Source of the DNA: Amblyornis subalaris
Lineage: Eukaryota > Chordata > Aves > Passeriformes > Ptilonorhynchidae
Length of the DNA stretch: 64,000 bases
Direction of reading: 5' to 3'
Assembly (NCBI GenBank): GCA_018881555.1
Contig: JACAXG010000304.1
Span: 62,001 to 126,000 of the forward strand
Shown: positions 11,867 through 24,600 of the stretch, in pieces
Numbering within the stretch: position 1 is the first letter of the stretch
Layout: every line of letters begins with the position of its first letter
Program-made: the position numbers and the translations under genes
Notes under the pieces: generated by a model
Databases searched by the model: none
What the model was told of the DNA's origin: nothing
Seen by the model: the letters and a program-made list of their open reading frames with translations, nothing else

Positions 11867-13984
11867 AGAAAACTGAAAATTAAAAGCTAGGATTTCTTCA
11901 AGGTGCTCAAGTTCCAGGGTGTAATTTTTAAATTTAGTATTTGCGTCTTCATAAAACTTTGAAAAAAATTGCTCCATGACTGCGAAAAAGGACAAAATCA
12001 CAACTACAAATTCATGAAAACTAATTGCAATGAAATAGCTGTCTATAATTTTTTTTTTTAAGCTAGTTTTGTGTATAAATTTAATTTGTGGAGAAGAAAA
12101 TGAAGTATTTCTGGTGCTTCAGCATTGTCTAACCCAGCATCTTGTGTGTAATTGGTTGCTGTAAAAATACTCTGATATCACAGATTCTGCCATTACAGTT
12201 ATCCAGCCATTTTTTTGTTTTCTTAGGCAAAAATTGGATTTTTTCGGTGTGAAAAGGCCAGCCTGTCTTTTGACATTGCATGTAACTAATACACATTCTA
12301 TTTATCAAAACCAAAAATAACTGAAATGCAAAATCACCTGAACTCCAGTATGTTAATCGTGGCTGCTGAATTTAACATTGCTTTAGCATTAGCACAGTGA
12401 TTTCTGTATTTAATCACTTGTAAATTAAGTTTACATTTCTCAAACTAGAAGTTCAGAGCTAGTGCATCCTTAGGATCTTAAACTGGTTGTGTTCCTTCCT
12501 TTGGTAAAATTGGAAAAAACTTGCGGGTCTATTGTGAGAGGGAGAAAGGTATTAAGGTTTGTGAGATATGTTACCATAGCTGTGATCGTTGCAGAAAACC
12601 GTAGGAGAAATGAATCATTGTTAGTTCAGAGCATAACTTTTGTGATACACAGTAAAATGTTTGGAGAAAAAAAGGGTAGTGAATATTTTTTCACTGTGTA
12701 TTTTCAACAACCGCGGTACATTTTGTGCCTTCATTAAAGTGTCAGCCCTTTTGTAGAGATGTATTCTGTGAATACATGTGATCCAAATTAAGGTTGCACT
12801 AGGAACCTGTGTACTGTTATTTCTAAGCGAGCTTGTGGAATGTTGGACTTTGCAACCACAGTCCTTAAAATGTTATATAAAATGTTTTGTTTTTTAAGAG
12901 GTCTGTTTTGCACAATGATTTTTCCTAAAGGATAGCAGAAAGCAACGTCACTCAACTTTGCCAGATTTCAAATATCTGTTTTCTGCTTTCAGCTTTGCTA
13001 GAACAGTACTCAAGTATTTCACTATGACCAAACAGTTGGCATGACCTTTCCCTTGTCTGGCCTTCCTCCTTCTGTAGAAAACAACATTTATTCTGAGGTA
13101 GACATTGACAATTTTCATGCTTGAAACTTTGAAATTAAAAGTTTGCTGAAGTTATATTCCAAGGGAAGAAGGGCTGAGCTAAGGTTTGCTTATTAGTGTT
13201 TTATGATAATACATGCCACTGTGCAAGTGGCGTGACAGCAGCCAGGTGGCTGTATTGGCCTTTTATCCACAGCAAAACAGCATCAATCCCAATGTGCAAA
13301 TCGCAAGTGGATTTCTAAAGTATTGTGTAGCCTGAGCATGGAGACAACATCCACAGCATGTATTTTTGTACACTTTTCTTTACAGCTTTTTCTATTCAGT
13401 TAACAGGGTGCTGGAAATGAAAGAGTTCTCTATACCAAGTGAAATCCAGTTGATTTATGTGATTCGTTATGCAGGATTTGGTAGTCTTTTAATAACTAAA
13501 GAGTAGGGGGAAATGGTGTATCAGCATATAGTATTTCAGATGGTAAACATAATTTTGTCTATGAAGTGGCTGGTTTATATTTTCTTCTAATCAATAGAGC
13601 AAATATAAGTGAAATATTTAGTAGTTGCTAAACTGAACTGAGATATTCTACTTTTCACTTGATTTTGGTTTCCTGTACATTGCTATTAATATGACTTTTC
13701 TCTTTACAGTTTGGAGAAAGTTTATATTAAAGAAATTACAGCAAAAATCTAGCATTTGTAATAGACAGTTTTACAGTGAATTATATTGTGAGTATTTCAA
13801 TGGGTATGCTTCCTTAAAATCCTTTAAAAAAAATTCCGTAATTAGCAGCTTTCTTGTCAGTGATTGGAGTGTGTTTGAGCTGCCTCTTTTACCTCAGCTC
13901 TTAGTTGGATTGCTTGAATATGTAGGATCAAAGCAACCACCATATTAATGGCAAATGATGTAAAAGTATTTCAGATGTGTAACA
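11867..13984. other. Non-coding stretch between CR1 copies
   Basis: No gene recognised. Around 13225-13360 the composition is somewhat more balanced, but it has no long open frame. Nothing else can be named. Confidence 0.5.
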
Positions 13985-14200
13985 AACCCTGTTGCAAGAG
14001 TCCTGGCCATTCAGCCTCTTCTCTGTCCACCTCACTTTCTGCTTATGCAGCCCATACTTCATCAGCTTTTCTCTGAGGATCATTTATGAGACAGTGTCAA
14101 AAGCCTTTCTAATGTCAAGATAGACAATACGTATTGCTTCTGTTGTCTGGCAATATCGATGGTAGCTGCTTCCTGAAGATGCAGTTGTAACAGAAGAACT
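13985..14200 (-). mobile_element. CR1 LINE fragment, RT region, minus strand
   Basis: The plus strand reads GAGACAGTGTCAAAAGCCTT followed by CTAATGTCAAGATAGACAAT, the antisense of the CR1 RT block that encodes 'YLDFSKAFDTVSH'. Upstream text CTTCATCAGCTTTTCTCTGA is the antisense of the segment that follows this block in CR1. It is the same part of RT as the piece at 1-140 but in the opposite orientation. It lies 5' of the neighbouring CR1 3' end in plus coordinates. A single minus-strand element would have the opposite order, so these are two separate insertions or a rearranged one. Confidence 0.75.
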
Positions 14201-14474
14201 TGTGTCAGTATTTTTTAAAAATAATCCAAAGTGATAAATGAGAGTCACTGTCATGGTGGGCTATTGAGAGAACTGGTAAGGTATAGCTACCAGAGAAAAT
14301 TTTTTTTCCTGGGAGATAAAAACTCTAATGTGGGAAGCTCAGTCTGGTAAAAAGGAACAAGTGAGTGAAGACTGAATACATATATACTCAAGAGGAACTT
14401 TGAGAAGAATTGCCTGTAAGGTTATTAGTGTGTTTTGTGAGTGACTTTTATTTCACAGTTGGACAGTACAGAGG

Positions 14475-14757
14475 AAAAAGTTGAACTCGGGATCCCAGAA
14501 CAGTTGAGGTATCTGATCCAACCACCCTGTTTAAATAGCAGAGCTGTTTTCCCAGGACCATGTTGAGATCGGTTTGTAAGTCTGAAAGGTTGGAGACTCC
14601 ACCACCTCCTTGGGTACCTTGCTCAGGTGCTCAGTCACTCTCACAGCAAAGAGTGTTTTCCAGAGTTCATATGGAATTTCGTGTATTTTGGTTTGGACCC
14701 ACTGCCTCTGGCTCCATGATGGGTACCAGTGAAAAGAGCCTGTCATAGTTTTCATTG
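14475..14757 (-). mobile_element. CR1 LINE 3' end, minus strand
   Basis: Minus-strand translation gives QRQWVQTKIHEIPYEL, then LFAVRVTEHLSKVPKEVVES, then PTFQTYKPIS. This matches the C-terminal end of CR1 ORF2, usually like 'FFTxRVVxxWNRLPREVVDAPSLExFKxRLD'. On the plus strand, GGAGACTCCACCACCTCCTT and ACCAGTGAAAAGAGCCTGTC are the familiar antisense CR1 3' phrases. The same subfamily layout, in the other orientation, is at 46905-47260. The terminal octamer tail is eroded near 14480. Truncated at the 5' side near 14757, as usual for CR1. Confidence 0.85.
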
Positions 14758-16264
14758 CACCTTCCTTTCAGGTATGCCTTCACCACCATCCCTTCAGGTA
14801 TATGCATTAAAAATGGTGCTTTATACCATTACATACTAACTGCGTAGTTGCACATTTGCACAGTTTGAATTGAGTGGTCAACCAATGTCACTATAATAGG
14901 ACAGCAGTCCCATCCTGTCCTGGTCCACCTTATGTTCCTCTGAGTCAGAGGCTGCATCTGCTCACTGAAGCATCACAGTAATGACCCTGAAACATTAGTA
15001 CTATGAAATGGCTTAATGGAGTTCAGTTGGCTTTCCTTCTGCTTGGAAAGACATCAGAATTAGGCCAAGGTAGGCAGTGGGTACACAGTCAGAAGGTGAG
15101 TGAGTTGTGGAGGCGAAAGGAGAGAAAGAGTCCTTATGTTTGAGGGCAGAAAACTATTAATTCAGTTTAGTAGTACAGAAAAATTTTTCTCTAATAAATT
15201 ATTCTGGAAAGTCACAGAATCAAAGCAGTTAAATTTAGGAAAGAGAAGAGTATGTAATGATTAGAGAAGAAACACAAGTTTTAAAATGAGGAAGTTAATT
15301 ACAGTTACAGTTTATTGGATATCTTTTAAGTGATTTATGTCCTGATAAAATACAGGGCAAGTATTTGAGTATTTAAACATAGTTGTAGTTTCAGGTACAT
15401 TGTAGTTAGTTCTGCTGTTAAGTTTATAATTTTAACAGTGTTTAAATATCATTGAGATATAACAGCATAATTTACTACTTAACAAAAATTAAATTACCTA
15501 ATTTTTTTGATTTAACATCAAGCCAGTTTTCAGGATTACTGCTTTAAAAGCAGCTTGTTGTCCACTGTATTCATAGAGCAATGCAAATTTTTGACACCTT
15601 CTGCACAGGCAAATCTTCATGGCTGTTCTTGGATTTACATCAGAATTTGAAGTAGCAGCTGTCTTGCAAGTATTCTGATTTTGTAATGAGGCATTGGCTC
15701 ACTGTTGTAATTCAGCTCTACAGAGCCATACTTTGTTCATTCAGCAGTTAAGTCCCTTGCCTGCCAAGAAGATCCTGATGAATTCCAGTTTTCCTTTTGA
15801 AGAACAGAAGCACTTGAATACTGCAAAACAAACGTGCTTTCAAAATGATTACCACTAACTGCTGCCAGGGTGCCTGTTTTCCTTTGTCCACTTCACTGCA
15901 AAATAGAGTGTATTTATAAAGGCGGCCTTCTGTGGTAACTTAGTTAGATGCAGGTAATGTTTAAGAAATGGCTTCTCCATTCACCACAGCTTCACCACAC
16001 CTGTGAAACTGTTTCGAAGACGAGTGGTTGTTTCTATCAGAATACTGTCACTTCAGACAGAATTTCAGGCAAATTTTGGATCTCACAGAGCATGTATATA
16101 GCCCCAAGGATTCTTGCTTCTAGCAATCCAAAATCATTGTATTGGTTGGAGTCATGTAGATTTAATACTTTTGTGCTGCTGGAGAGGACTTTGTAAAACA
16201 AGGAGATTAGTGGCTAAATCTACTGCGAAACTTGAAGCTTTGGCAATTTTAAGGCAACGCAGAA
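14758..16264. other. Non-coding stretch
   Basis: No gene or recognised repeat. A modestly GC-richer patch at 14900-14990 has no recognisable identity. Confidence 0.5.
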
Positions 16265-16416
16265 TTTGTAATACAGTTCACATAGTGAAGTTTTTGTAAT
16301 TTGTAACTATATTTGTAATATATTGTATATTATATATAATATGTAACTATATTTGTAACTATATGTAACTATATCTGTAACTATATTTGTAATATAGTTC
16401 ACATAGCGAAGTTTTA
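16265..16416. repeat. AT-rich minisatellite with 31-bp flanking direct repeats
   Basis: The core is an array of ~12-bp units, ACTATATTTGTA, with variants such as ACTATATCTGTA and ACTATATGTA. It is bracketed by two nearly identical 31-bp segments at 16265-16295 and 16386-16416, which share GTTCACATAG and GAAGTTTT and lie exactly 121 bp apart. The layout suggests tandem duplication of a ~120-bp unit followed by slippage in the AT core. Alternating AT sequence near 16325-16345 is also self-complementary. Confidence 0.85.
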
Positions 16417-17339
16417 TATAGACAAGCAGCAAACACAGAACTTTGTATTAGTAAAGTAAGTGCAAACATTAGGTGAATATATTTAGAGGTCAGTGTAACA
16501 TTCATTTAAATGAACCTTATATTCCTGTCCTTTAGGTTATCTGAGCAAGCACACTTACTTCCTAAATCATGTGTTACGCAGTAATATTTTATTTATGAAT
16601 GATTTTAATGTTCTGATTATACGACGTACACTTGGATTCTTTTGTGTGTATTGTCAAAAAGATCTGGCAGTAGATAAGAAAATAAACAGAACAGCTAAAA
16701 TTATAAAAACAATAGTGTGCTTTTTGTTTTCTGTTTCTCTGAACCAAAACTGTAGGGAGTTTTTAACATCAGATTATGGTGACTTTCTTGACCCCTGCTT
16801 CCAACCATTGCATTAGAAAGGAATTCATGAACCACTTTAGTCTCAGAGTACAGTAATCACTAACACAGGCCGCTCTTTCTCCATGATATCACAAACAGAA
16901 ATTTGGCTTTATTCCCAGAGGCAGCACTGTATTTTGAAAACAACAAGATATTGTGCGTTCTGCTGAACAAAAATGCAATTGTGTATTAAATAATTATGGC
17001 AATTATATTGAAGTTCGTTTTCAGTCAAGTTTCTTGGTAATGCTGTTTTTCATTTGTAGAAGCATATATTATGCCTTAGATTTCATCTCCATGGGATGAG
17101 ATGTGCCATGTGAAAAAACATAGCAAACTTTTTAGTTTAAGTAATTTCTATTGTGTTTTTCCTTAAAAGTGGTATTTAAAAATAATCATATTTTTAAGAC
17201 GTAGAATTCTGGTGAGTTCGCAGTTTTGTAATTCTGAGATTATAGGTGGTAGGTGATCAGATATTTTTAAAATGGTAGGAGATCTGATTCAATTGATGAT
17301 GCTTTCTCTTTTGAAGCTATGGTAATACTCTTTTGTGTG
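16417..17339. other. Non-coding stretch
   Basis: AT-rich DNA with no supported gene, RNA or repeat. Confidence 0.5.
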
Positions 17340-18620
17340 TGTGTTCTTTATTTCAATCTGCTCATTTACTAACATTTCTGGCCAAGAGAGGGGCGTTCAC
17401 TTTTGTTTCTATAGAATATGCGGTCTCTGTATCCATTCTGTCATATAAACTCAGGGCATTTCTCTTACCTAATAACATTTTTTAACTCTTTCTTTTTTTG
17501 GTCTGTGTTCAGCTGCAGTATGATAACGATCTATACTGTCTTCCAATACTGTTCTTTGTTTTGACATATTTGGAAGTCTTGACATCCTCTATGTATCCTC
17601 CCTTATGTTCTAGTTCTGTGGCTTGCTTTGGGACTTCATACCCCTCCCTGTTTTTGCTTTCAGTCTGGTTAATCAAGTCATACTTCCTATCCATCTCTAA
17701 ATTATCCTTATTGTATACTTCATTGTTTTATGACACTCCTTTGTTTTTATCTATCACTGCTTTCCCCTATGTAAAAATAACTACTACTTCTTTTTTTTAA
17801 GGAAAGAATCCTTTTCCTGGACTTTTTTTTTTTTTTGAGGGTGATTCTGTACTGCATTGTGCAGTACTTCAAGTGATATTGGAATTGTCACTCTATATTG
17901 CTTTTATCAGAGACTGATGTCTGTCAAGGACTTTATAAACCATTTTTTCAAGTTCCCTCTCTCTGTTCATTTTCATATTTATACTGGGTATTACTTTGCC
18001 TGTTACTCTGTGTTTATTATTATCTTTCGCTATTATTTTATTGTGATTTTGTTTTACTTATTCTTTCTTATTTCTGCCAGTCTTTGTTAAAACCTTGTCA
18101 GTATTCAGTATCTTCTGATTTCTCCTCTTCATCTTGTGATTCGGTATATTTTCTTTCTTTTTAAAAAAATTGCCGTTTTATATTATGTTACTGTTTCTGG
18201 TGATTTGCATCAACGTACATTCTCTTCAATGTGTCTGTCTTCTCTGGTGTTGTTCATATATACACCTACAATTCTGAACTGGGGAGCAAAAATAAAAGAA
18301 AGATATTTCAATTTACAATCTTTTTCCGGTCTTTTTTTCCTCCTGTTTCATATAAGGCAAAGAAGATTTCCTGCAGCTATTAAAAACATTTCTCATTCTC
18401 TATGCTGACGTCAACTACCTATATTCTTAGGCTGGTATTTTTTCCATCTTTGCCTAAGTCCTATATACTCAACAGTCTTCTTGACTTCATTTCATATTAT
18501 TTGTCAGGATCTATTCTAATTATGGTTTTTTATCCTTTTGTCAAGGTCTTTATTTCTACCTACAATTCCTCTCATTGATGAAGACATTCTGGAATCGGGG
18601 GCTATTTGTCTTCCAACTGT
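17340..18620. other. T/C-rich strand-skewed tract
   Basis: About 1.3 kb of the plus strand is clearly enriched in T and C, with T runs at 17486-17499, 17790-17800 and 17823-17837. Several overlapping open frames (60-100 codons) arise because stop codons are depleted in this composition; they encode hydrophobic F/L/S/Y-rich strings with no domain. I read it as skewed non-coding DNA or a very old repeat, not as genes. Confidence 0.5.
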
Positions 18621-21600
18621 AATGTCCTGAAAAGTGTGTGTTTCCTTTTGAGAACTGTTTCTTAATATGTGCACTTAAGTGCTTGTCTGAGTTACTACCT
18701 TTAAAAAGACTGAATACTTTTTTTTGGTGTGTCTTCTTCTTGTTGTTATTGTTCCCTGGGAGAATAACATTTTAGCTAAATTCCTTCTATGAAGTTAATG
18801 GGATCAGGAAGTGATTGCAGATTTTTTGCACATTTCTTGTCAATTTCTGATGCTTTATGTATTATGTAACGCTGACTGAGATTTGATAATGTGTCAAACC
18901 TAAGTTCTAATCACTAGGGTTTTTTTCATCTGCTTGTTTCAAGAGGAACTGGAATTTCAGCAAGACTCTGTAGTAGGTTGTTACAGGGCTGCTTCTTTTG
19001 GGTTTTGATTTTTTTTTAATTTATTTTTTTGACTGTGCTCCATACACCATAACGATTCCAGGTGTTAAGTCTTTTAATTTTTGCTGCCTCCCTTGTAGTG
19101 ATTATCAGTGTAGGTTGCAAACACTATCTTATCATCTGTAAAATGTTTGCTTGCTTTAAAGTGTAAATTACAGTGAAATGGTATTTTTACCATTAAAATG
19201 TATTTTGATTTTAAAAAAAATCCGTACAGTTCACACTAGTAGCTATTTAGGTGGTTTCAGTTGTGCTCTTTTTTTTTTTTCATCCTAGGTCCAACTCATC
19301 AAAAAATATCTTACGGCTGGTTGTTTCTTTGAAAATGTAGGTATGAGACTAGTCATAGTGCTGTGCCTATGTGAGAGACAGAGAGGGATTTGTTTTTTCG
19401 ACTGCCTCATTAAGCATTTCATTCCACTCCTTCTTCTGAGTCGTCCCTTTAATCAGCTCCAGCAAACTACTACTTATTGGAACAGAATCACAAAAATATT
19501 GGCATTTTTTCTTCCGATGGCTTAATCAGGGCCACGTTCTTTCCAAACAGGAGCAAGTCAAGAAATAACAAAGATCAGACTCCAAGCTGGTTTTCCAGAT
19601 GAAAAGAGCTATTCCTGAGGATTTTAAAAGAGCACTGAAAAGCTTGTCAGTCTGATACACACACAACAGGAAAGTCATGTTTGCATAAGAGTAGTTTCTA
19701 AATACTCAAGTTGTTGACATTAACTTTGCAGATTCTTAACACAGTCTTCTGTCATACCTGATCTAATTTATTATCCTGTGCAAGATAACATAACTAGATA
19801 AAATTTCTGTGACTAAGCTAGAGAAAAGTAAAAATATAGAAGTATACAAATTAAATACATTGCTAATGATGTGTGGTTTATTGAGAATTGTAGGAAATCA
19901 GAAATGCTTAAAATTTTGTGGCAGTAAGCAGAAAGCAAAAATCTACTGTTTCCTCTCCTATTCTCTCCAGGAAGTTTGGATTGCTGAAATATTTTGTTAC
20001 TTAATTCAGAACACAATATTGCTCAGATACCGTTTAGAAAAAGTTATCAGAATTCTAAAGATATATTTGAAATCACTTTAATTAGAAATGTATGTATTAA
20101 AAATGTGCATATTCCACTGTAGTGTTTTGAATTTGATTTGATGGAATTTAGGGAAAGCTATCTACTGACAGGGAGTTTAAGAGTTTTTTAAAGGTTTTGT
20201 AACTTTTCTGAAGTTTTTTTTCTCACATTGCCATTATCCTCAAGTTTTAGTAGCAAAGTGCTTTATATTGAGGCATTTATTGAAAGTAAAAAAGTCTCAT
20301 AGAATGTTGTCTGTGTTTAAGGGAATAATTTTTTTAAAGCTTACTTTTTCATGTGTTTTATGCAGATGTTAACTTTGAATGCTCTGTTGAGTGGAAGTCA
20401 GATTTTTACTTAATTTTCTTAGCTGGATATTAAGATGCAGCTAAATTTATTCTGTCTTCCCACTATATTTGGCTGGTTATTTTGTATGATTTTTGTAAAG
20501 TAGCTTGGTTGGTTGTGAGGTGTGAAGTGGCAGGCATGAGGTCAGTACTAAAACAACCACCACATTATTCAGGTACATAAACACTGTCAAAGTAGATGCC
20601 TGCTCAAAATTTTACGAGGTTGATGTCTAGACTCTGTTCCATACCTGCTTTTGTGTAGTGTGTTGCTTGAGTCAGATCATCTCAGTTCTTCTAATTTAGG
20701 TACTTCCTCCCTGGAGAGTTCTGTTTCATTGTATAGTGTTTCAAGTTTTCTCCCTAAGTAAAACATTTAAGTATGACTACTTTATTACTGCTTTATTATT
20801 TACTCTTTCTGCCCTCTTTGCTTGGTCTATCTATATTTTTTGCAGAGAGAAGGTTTATCTATCCATTTTCTCCTCACTACCAGGTTTGCTACAGGAGATG
20901 ATTCTCTTTTTTTGCGTTCTTAAATTATTTTTAGTTTTGAACCTGAAACTAAATGTCATGGGATTTCATTCATTATTTATTTATTCTGAAAGGCCATCTG
21001 TAGACTGAGTTGTTTCTTAAATACAGAGGAAAACTTCCTGTGGCTAGTTTGATGTTTTGTGAATATTTTGAAAAATAAAAACTTGAGATTTTTACATCTT
21101 TTTAAAGACTCTATTAGCACAAAGCAGGCACACTTGAGATTTTATGGCAGCTATATTACTATAACATTCTCCTGATACAAAGAATATGAAAGCAGTAGAG
21201 TTAAGTGAGCTGACTGGAGAAGGAGAATAATTCATTCATCTGACTCTTGGATTGAGTTTTACAATGAAGTGAAGAACTTAATGTTTCCATTTTGAGGCTT
21301 TTTCAAGCTAACCTCGTATATTCTAAATTTATGTCCTTACAATACATGTAGGTCTTCTTCCCTCTCTATTTTCTTTGCCTCTATCTTGGTTTTTTGTCAG
21401 TTTTTTTCATCCTAATTTTGGAAAAAAAAATCTTTAACTTTTAAACATTGTCCCTGAAGGACTGAAAAAAGGTATCCTTATTTATTAGCTGAAATGGAAT
21501 ATTTTTGTATTTTGTTTTAAGGTTTTTGTTTTTCTGGGCGTTGTGGTTGAAGAATTTCAGAACATCATTTTTTATTACTTTTTACTGGAAGTACCTGTTA

Positions 21601-24600
21601 GAAAGAGTGCTATTGTCCTTTGTTTATGGTGAGACAGAACTATCATATATTAACTTCTATTGCTCTTACTTAACTGTAATTTTACTATTATATTCAAATA
21701 TCCTAACTTGAAGAGTGATTTTACACTGGAGTAAATAAAAAAATGTCTGTAGCAAAACAAAAAAAGTGATGTATGAACTATGTACTGTGAACTTTATCTC
21801 CTTGGGGCATTCTGCTTGGTCTTTAAACTTTCATTCAAATTTTATAGTATATAAGAATTTAAATTTCCTTTGCTTCTTAAGACAGTGTTTTAGTTTCAAA
21901 AATAGGGGTTGAAAATGTAGTTTCGCAGGAAGAGTGTATTTTTAGTTCACAGTTTCTGGGAATACGTGTAATGTCACCTATAAGGAAATACTGACATTTG
22001 GAACATAATATGCTACTGCTAACATGGTACTACATACCTGCTCAATTCTGTTGTATTGACAGAAAATGCCATTGTGAGCTTCTTACATAAGTGAGACTTC
22101 TTACAAGGCTGATGATAAGATATGAGTAAGAATATAGTTATGCAACTAAAGTCTTTGATAACAGAGCTTTAAGCCAGAGTCAATGTTGTTGCTGGCAGTC
22201 AGTGTTAAATAGAAATGTTCACTGTACTTTATGCTGGAAAATTGAATATGGAGTTTGCTATTTTTTATCATTCTTTATGATTCAGATTCTAACACTATTA
22301 CTAGTACTAAAGCAATACTAATACTGATATCAATCAATCAGTTTCTAATAGTCAACCCTGTCCTGTGCAGTCTTGCAAAAACAAAACCAACCAAAAACTA
22401 GTTTATACTTGTTATATAAGCCTATACTTGCTAGTACAAGCTATACTTGATCTATGAAAACAACAACAAAATCTTAAATCAGATATTTGATATACTAAAG
22501 GTTATGTCCGCAGATATTATAGAAGAAGATGCATTTTGCCAAGTAATTTATGTCATTGTTCTTTGCCACTGAGCTGTACTCTGAATAGATTAACTAACAA
22601 TTTGCATTTCATAGCCTTTCACTGCATATTACAGCATGGCTTTACTTGTTGATGGTTAGTGATAAAACTATTTCTGCTTTATGTTAATGTTTCAAAAGGA
22701 GGTATATTTAATTTATAATTACTTTGGAGAAATTAACTTTTCCAGGAAATCAAAATTTTTTTAACACTTGGATGACTGTTGATGCTATTAAAAAACTGTC
22801 CTCTTTTTTGTCTGTATTTGTTTAAGGTATGAAATAGGCAGCTAGTTCTACCATTGTAATTTTGGTGCTCTCTTTAGAGATGCAGTGTTTAGAACGTGGG
22901 CCATCAGTTAACTATGGCAGGCTGCACAGATATTTAGGGCTTACGCTAGTCCTTATTTTTGTATGGGCAGTATAAAGCAGCACATATGCAGAGAATTAAT
23001 TTAAGGACAAAATACTTAGAGACAGATGCAAAATTCAATAAAGTGAATAAAATACATTGATACATCTCCCTTCAGAAAGTTCCAAATTAAATTAGCAATA
23101 TTAAAAAAAAAAAAGGAAATGCCTTAATAATACTTTTTTATATATTAACTGTTGGTTTGTCTGGTGTGTTAAATAGAAAGCAATTTATAAAGCACTCATA
23201 TCTCTATTATTGCTTGGTTCAGGTCTTTTGAAGAAAAATAGGCACAAATACATGAACTTGATTTAGGGGACCAGAGGAAGTCTGTTGAGTGTTGTTTTAT
23301 GCTTTGAAATAGTTCTGAAAATTCCAATCAACTTAATAAACAAAAAAAAAAAAAAAGGAAAAATATTTGCTTTGCTTTTAAAATAATTAGAATTTATGTG
23401 TTTATATTTTTATTAATATGAGTTTGTAATTTTCCCCAGGTTAATGACTATTCAGATAAGAAAATGCTTTCCCATTCTTGCTCTTATCAGACTGTTCATT
23501 TTTAGTACAGACAACTTCCTTCCAGTTTCCGCTGTTGCTTCTGCTGGTTTTGGCAGGTGATGATACCTGAAACCCTTTCTTCATGTCATCGTGTGAAATT
23601 AATTTTAAAATTGGTATTAAGATTTCTGTAACTGGTTTTTTTTTATGCAGTCCATTGGTTTGGTCCATCAGGCTACCAGATAGTAAGTGTTAAAGTTTAT
23701 AATTCTGACTTGGATTTGAAAGAGTTCGAAAGAAATGCAAATTAATATTTTCACTTTTAACAGAAGAAAAGAAGCTCTTCTTCTCTGACTCATACTTCTG
23801 AAACGAAACACCAGGTTTTCTTAGCTATTTCTGACCTTTTTCAAAATGTTAGAGCTTGGCTTCATCCTGTGAATCAAAAATGTGTGCGCAAGAGCAGTGG
23901 GTCAGGTAATGCTGAATATAGCGAGCTGTCTTGGGGAAAAGAATATGGATATACATTATCCGTGTACATGGCAGGCTGCTCTGAGCAGAGGGGGACATGG
24001 TGGTCACCTTCTTTCTTTTTTTCCTTTCTTGTCTTGGTATGCATGGAATTTCTGACTGCTGAGACTGTAAGCAACATGTTGTCTCTGAAACTGTTCAAGC
24101 AATTTAAACAGCCTGTACACACCACACCGTCTTGCTATGGGAAGGGAGAGCCCGAATAGAGTGGGCAGAAGGACAGATGAACTGTTGATGTCCTGACTGT
24201 GCTGGGCACTATTTTTCTCCCTCAGCTGGCTTGCAGAAGAGTGCAGGATACCAGTAGTTCATCACTTTTCTTGTGGATTTTCTTGAAAAGTTGAAGGAAT
24301 ATAACTCCTTTTTTAGAAAGAAAAAAACGGAGTAATTGATGTTAATGCTTATTCCCCAGCAAATGATTGATTCTTGCAGGGAGATAATGGAAAGAAATTG
24401 GTGAGTCAGCAAATACTCTACGATAAAATAATTTATTACTCTTAGCTCTTTTGAAGTACACAGATCCATTTATGTGGTTGAGCCCCATACACAAAGTAAC
24501 ATTAAAAAGGTAAATTATTTGTCCCATAGGCCAAATGAGAGACAAAAAAGTTCTCCGTATTAAATACTTTCTAGGTGCCCTTGTAGATGCACAGGGTGCG

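Noticed and set aside
23652..23690. T-run plus ATGCAG, then GTAAGT, suggesting a 32-bp micro-exon on the plus strand
   Set aside because: Splice-like words this close together are expected by chance in T-rich DNA and no neighbouring exon supports it.
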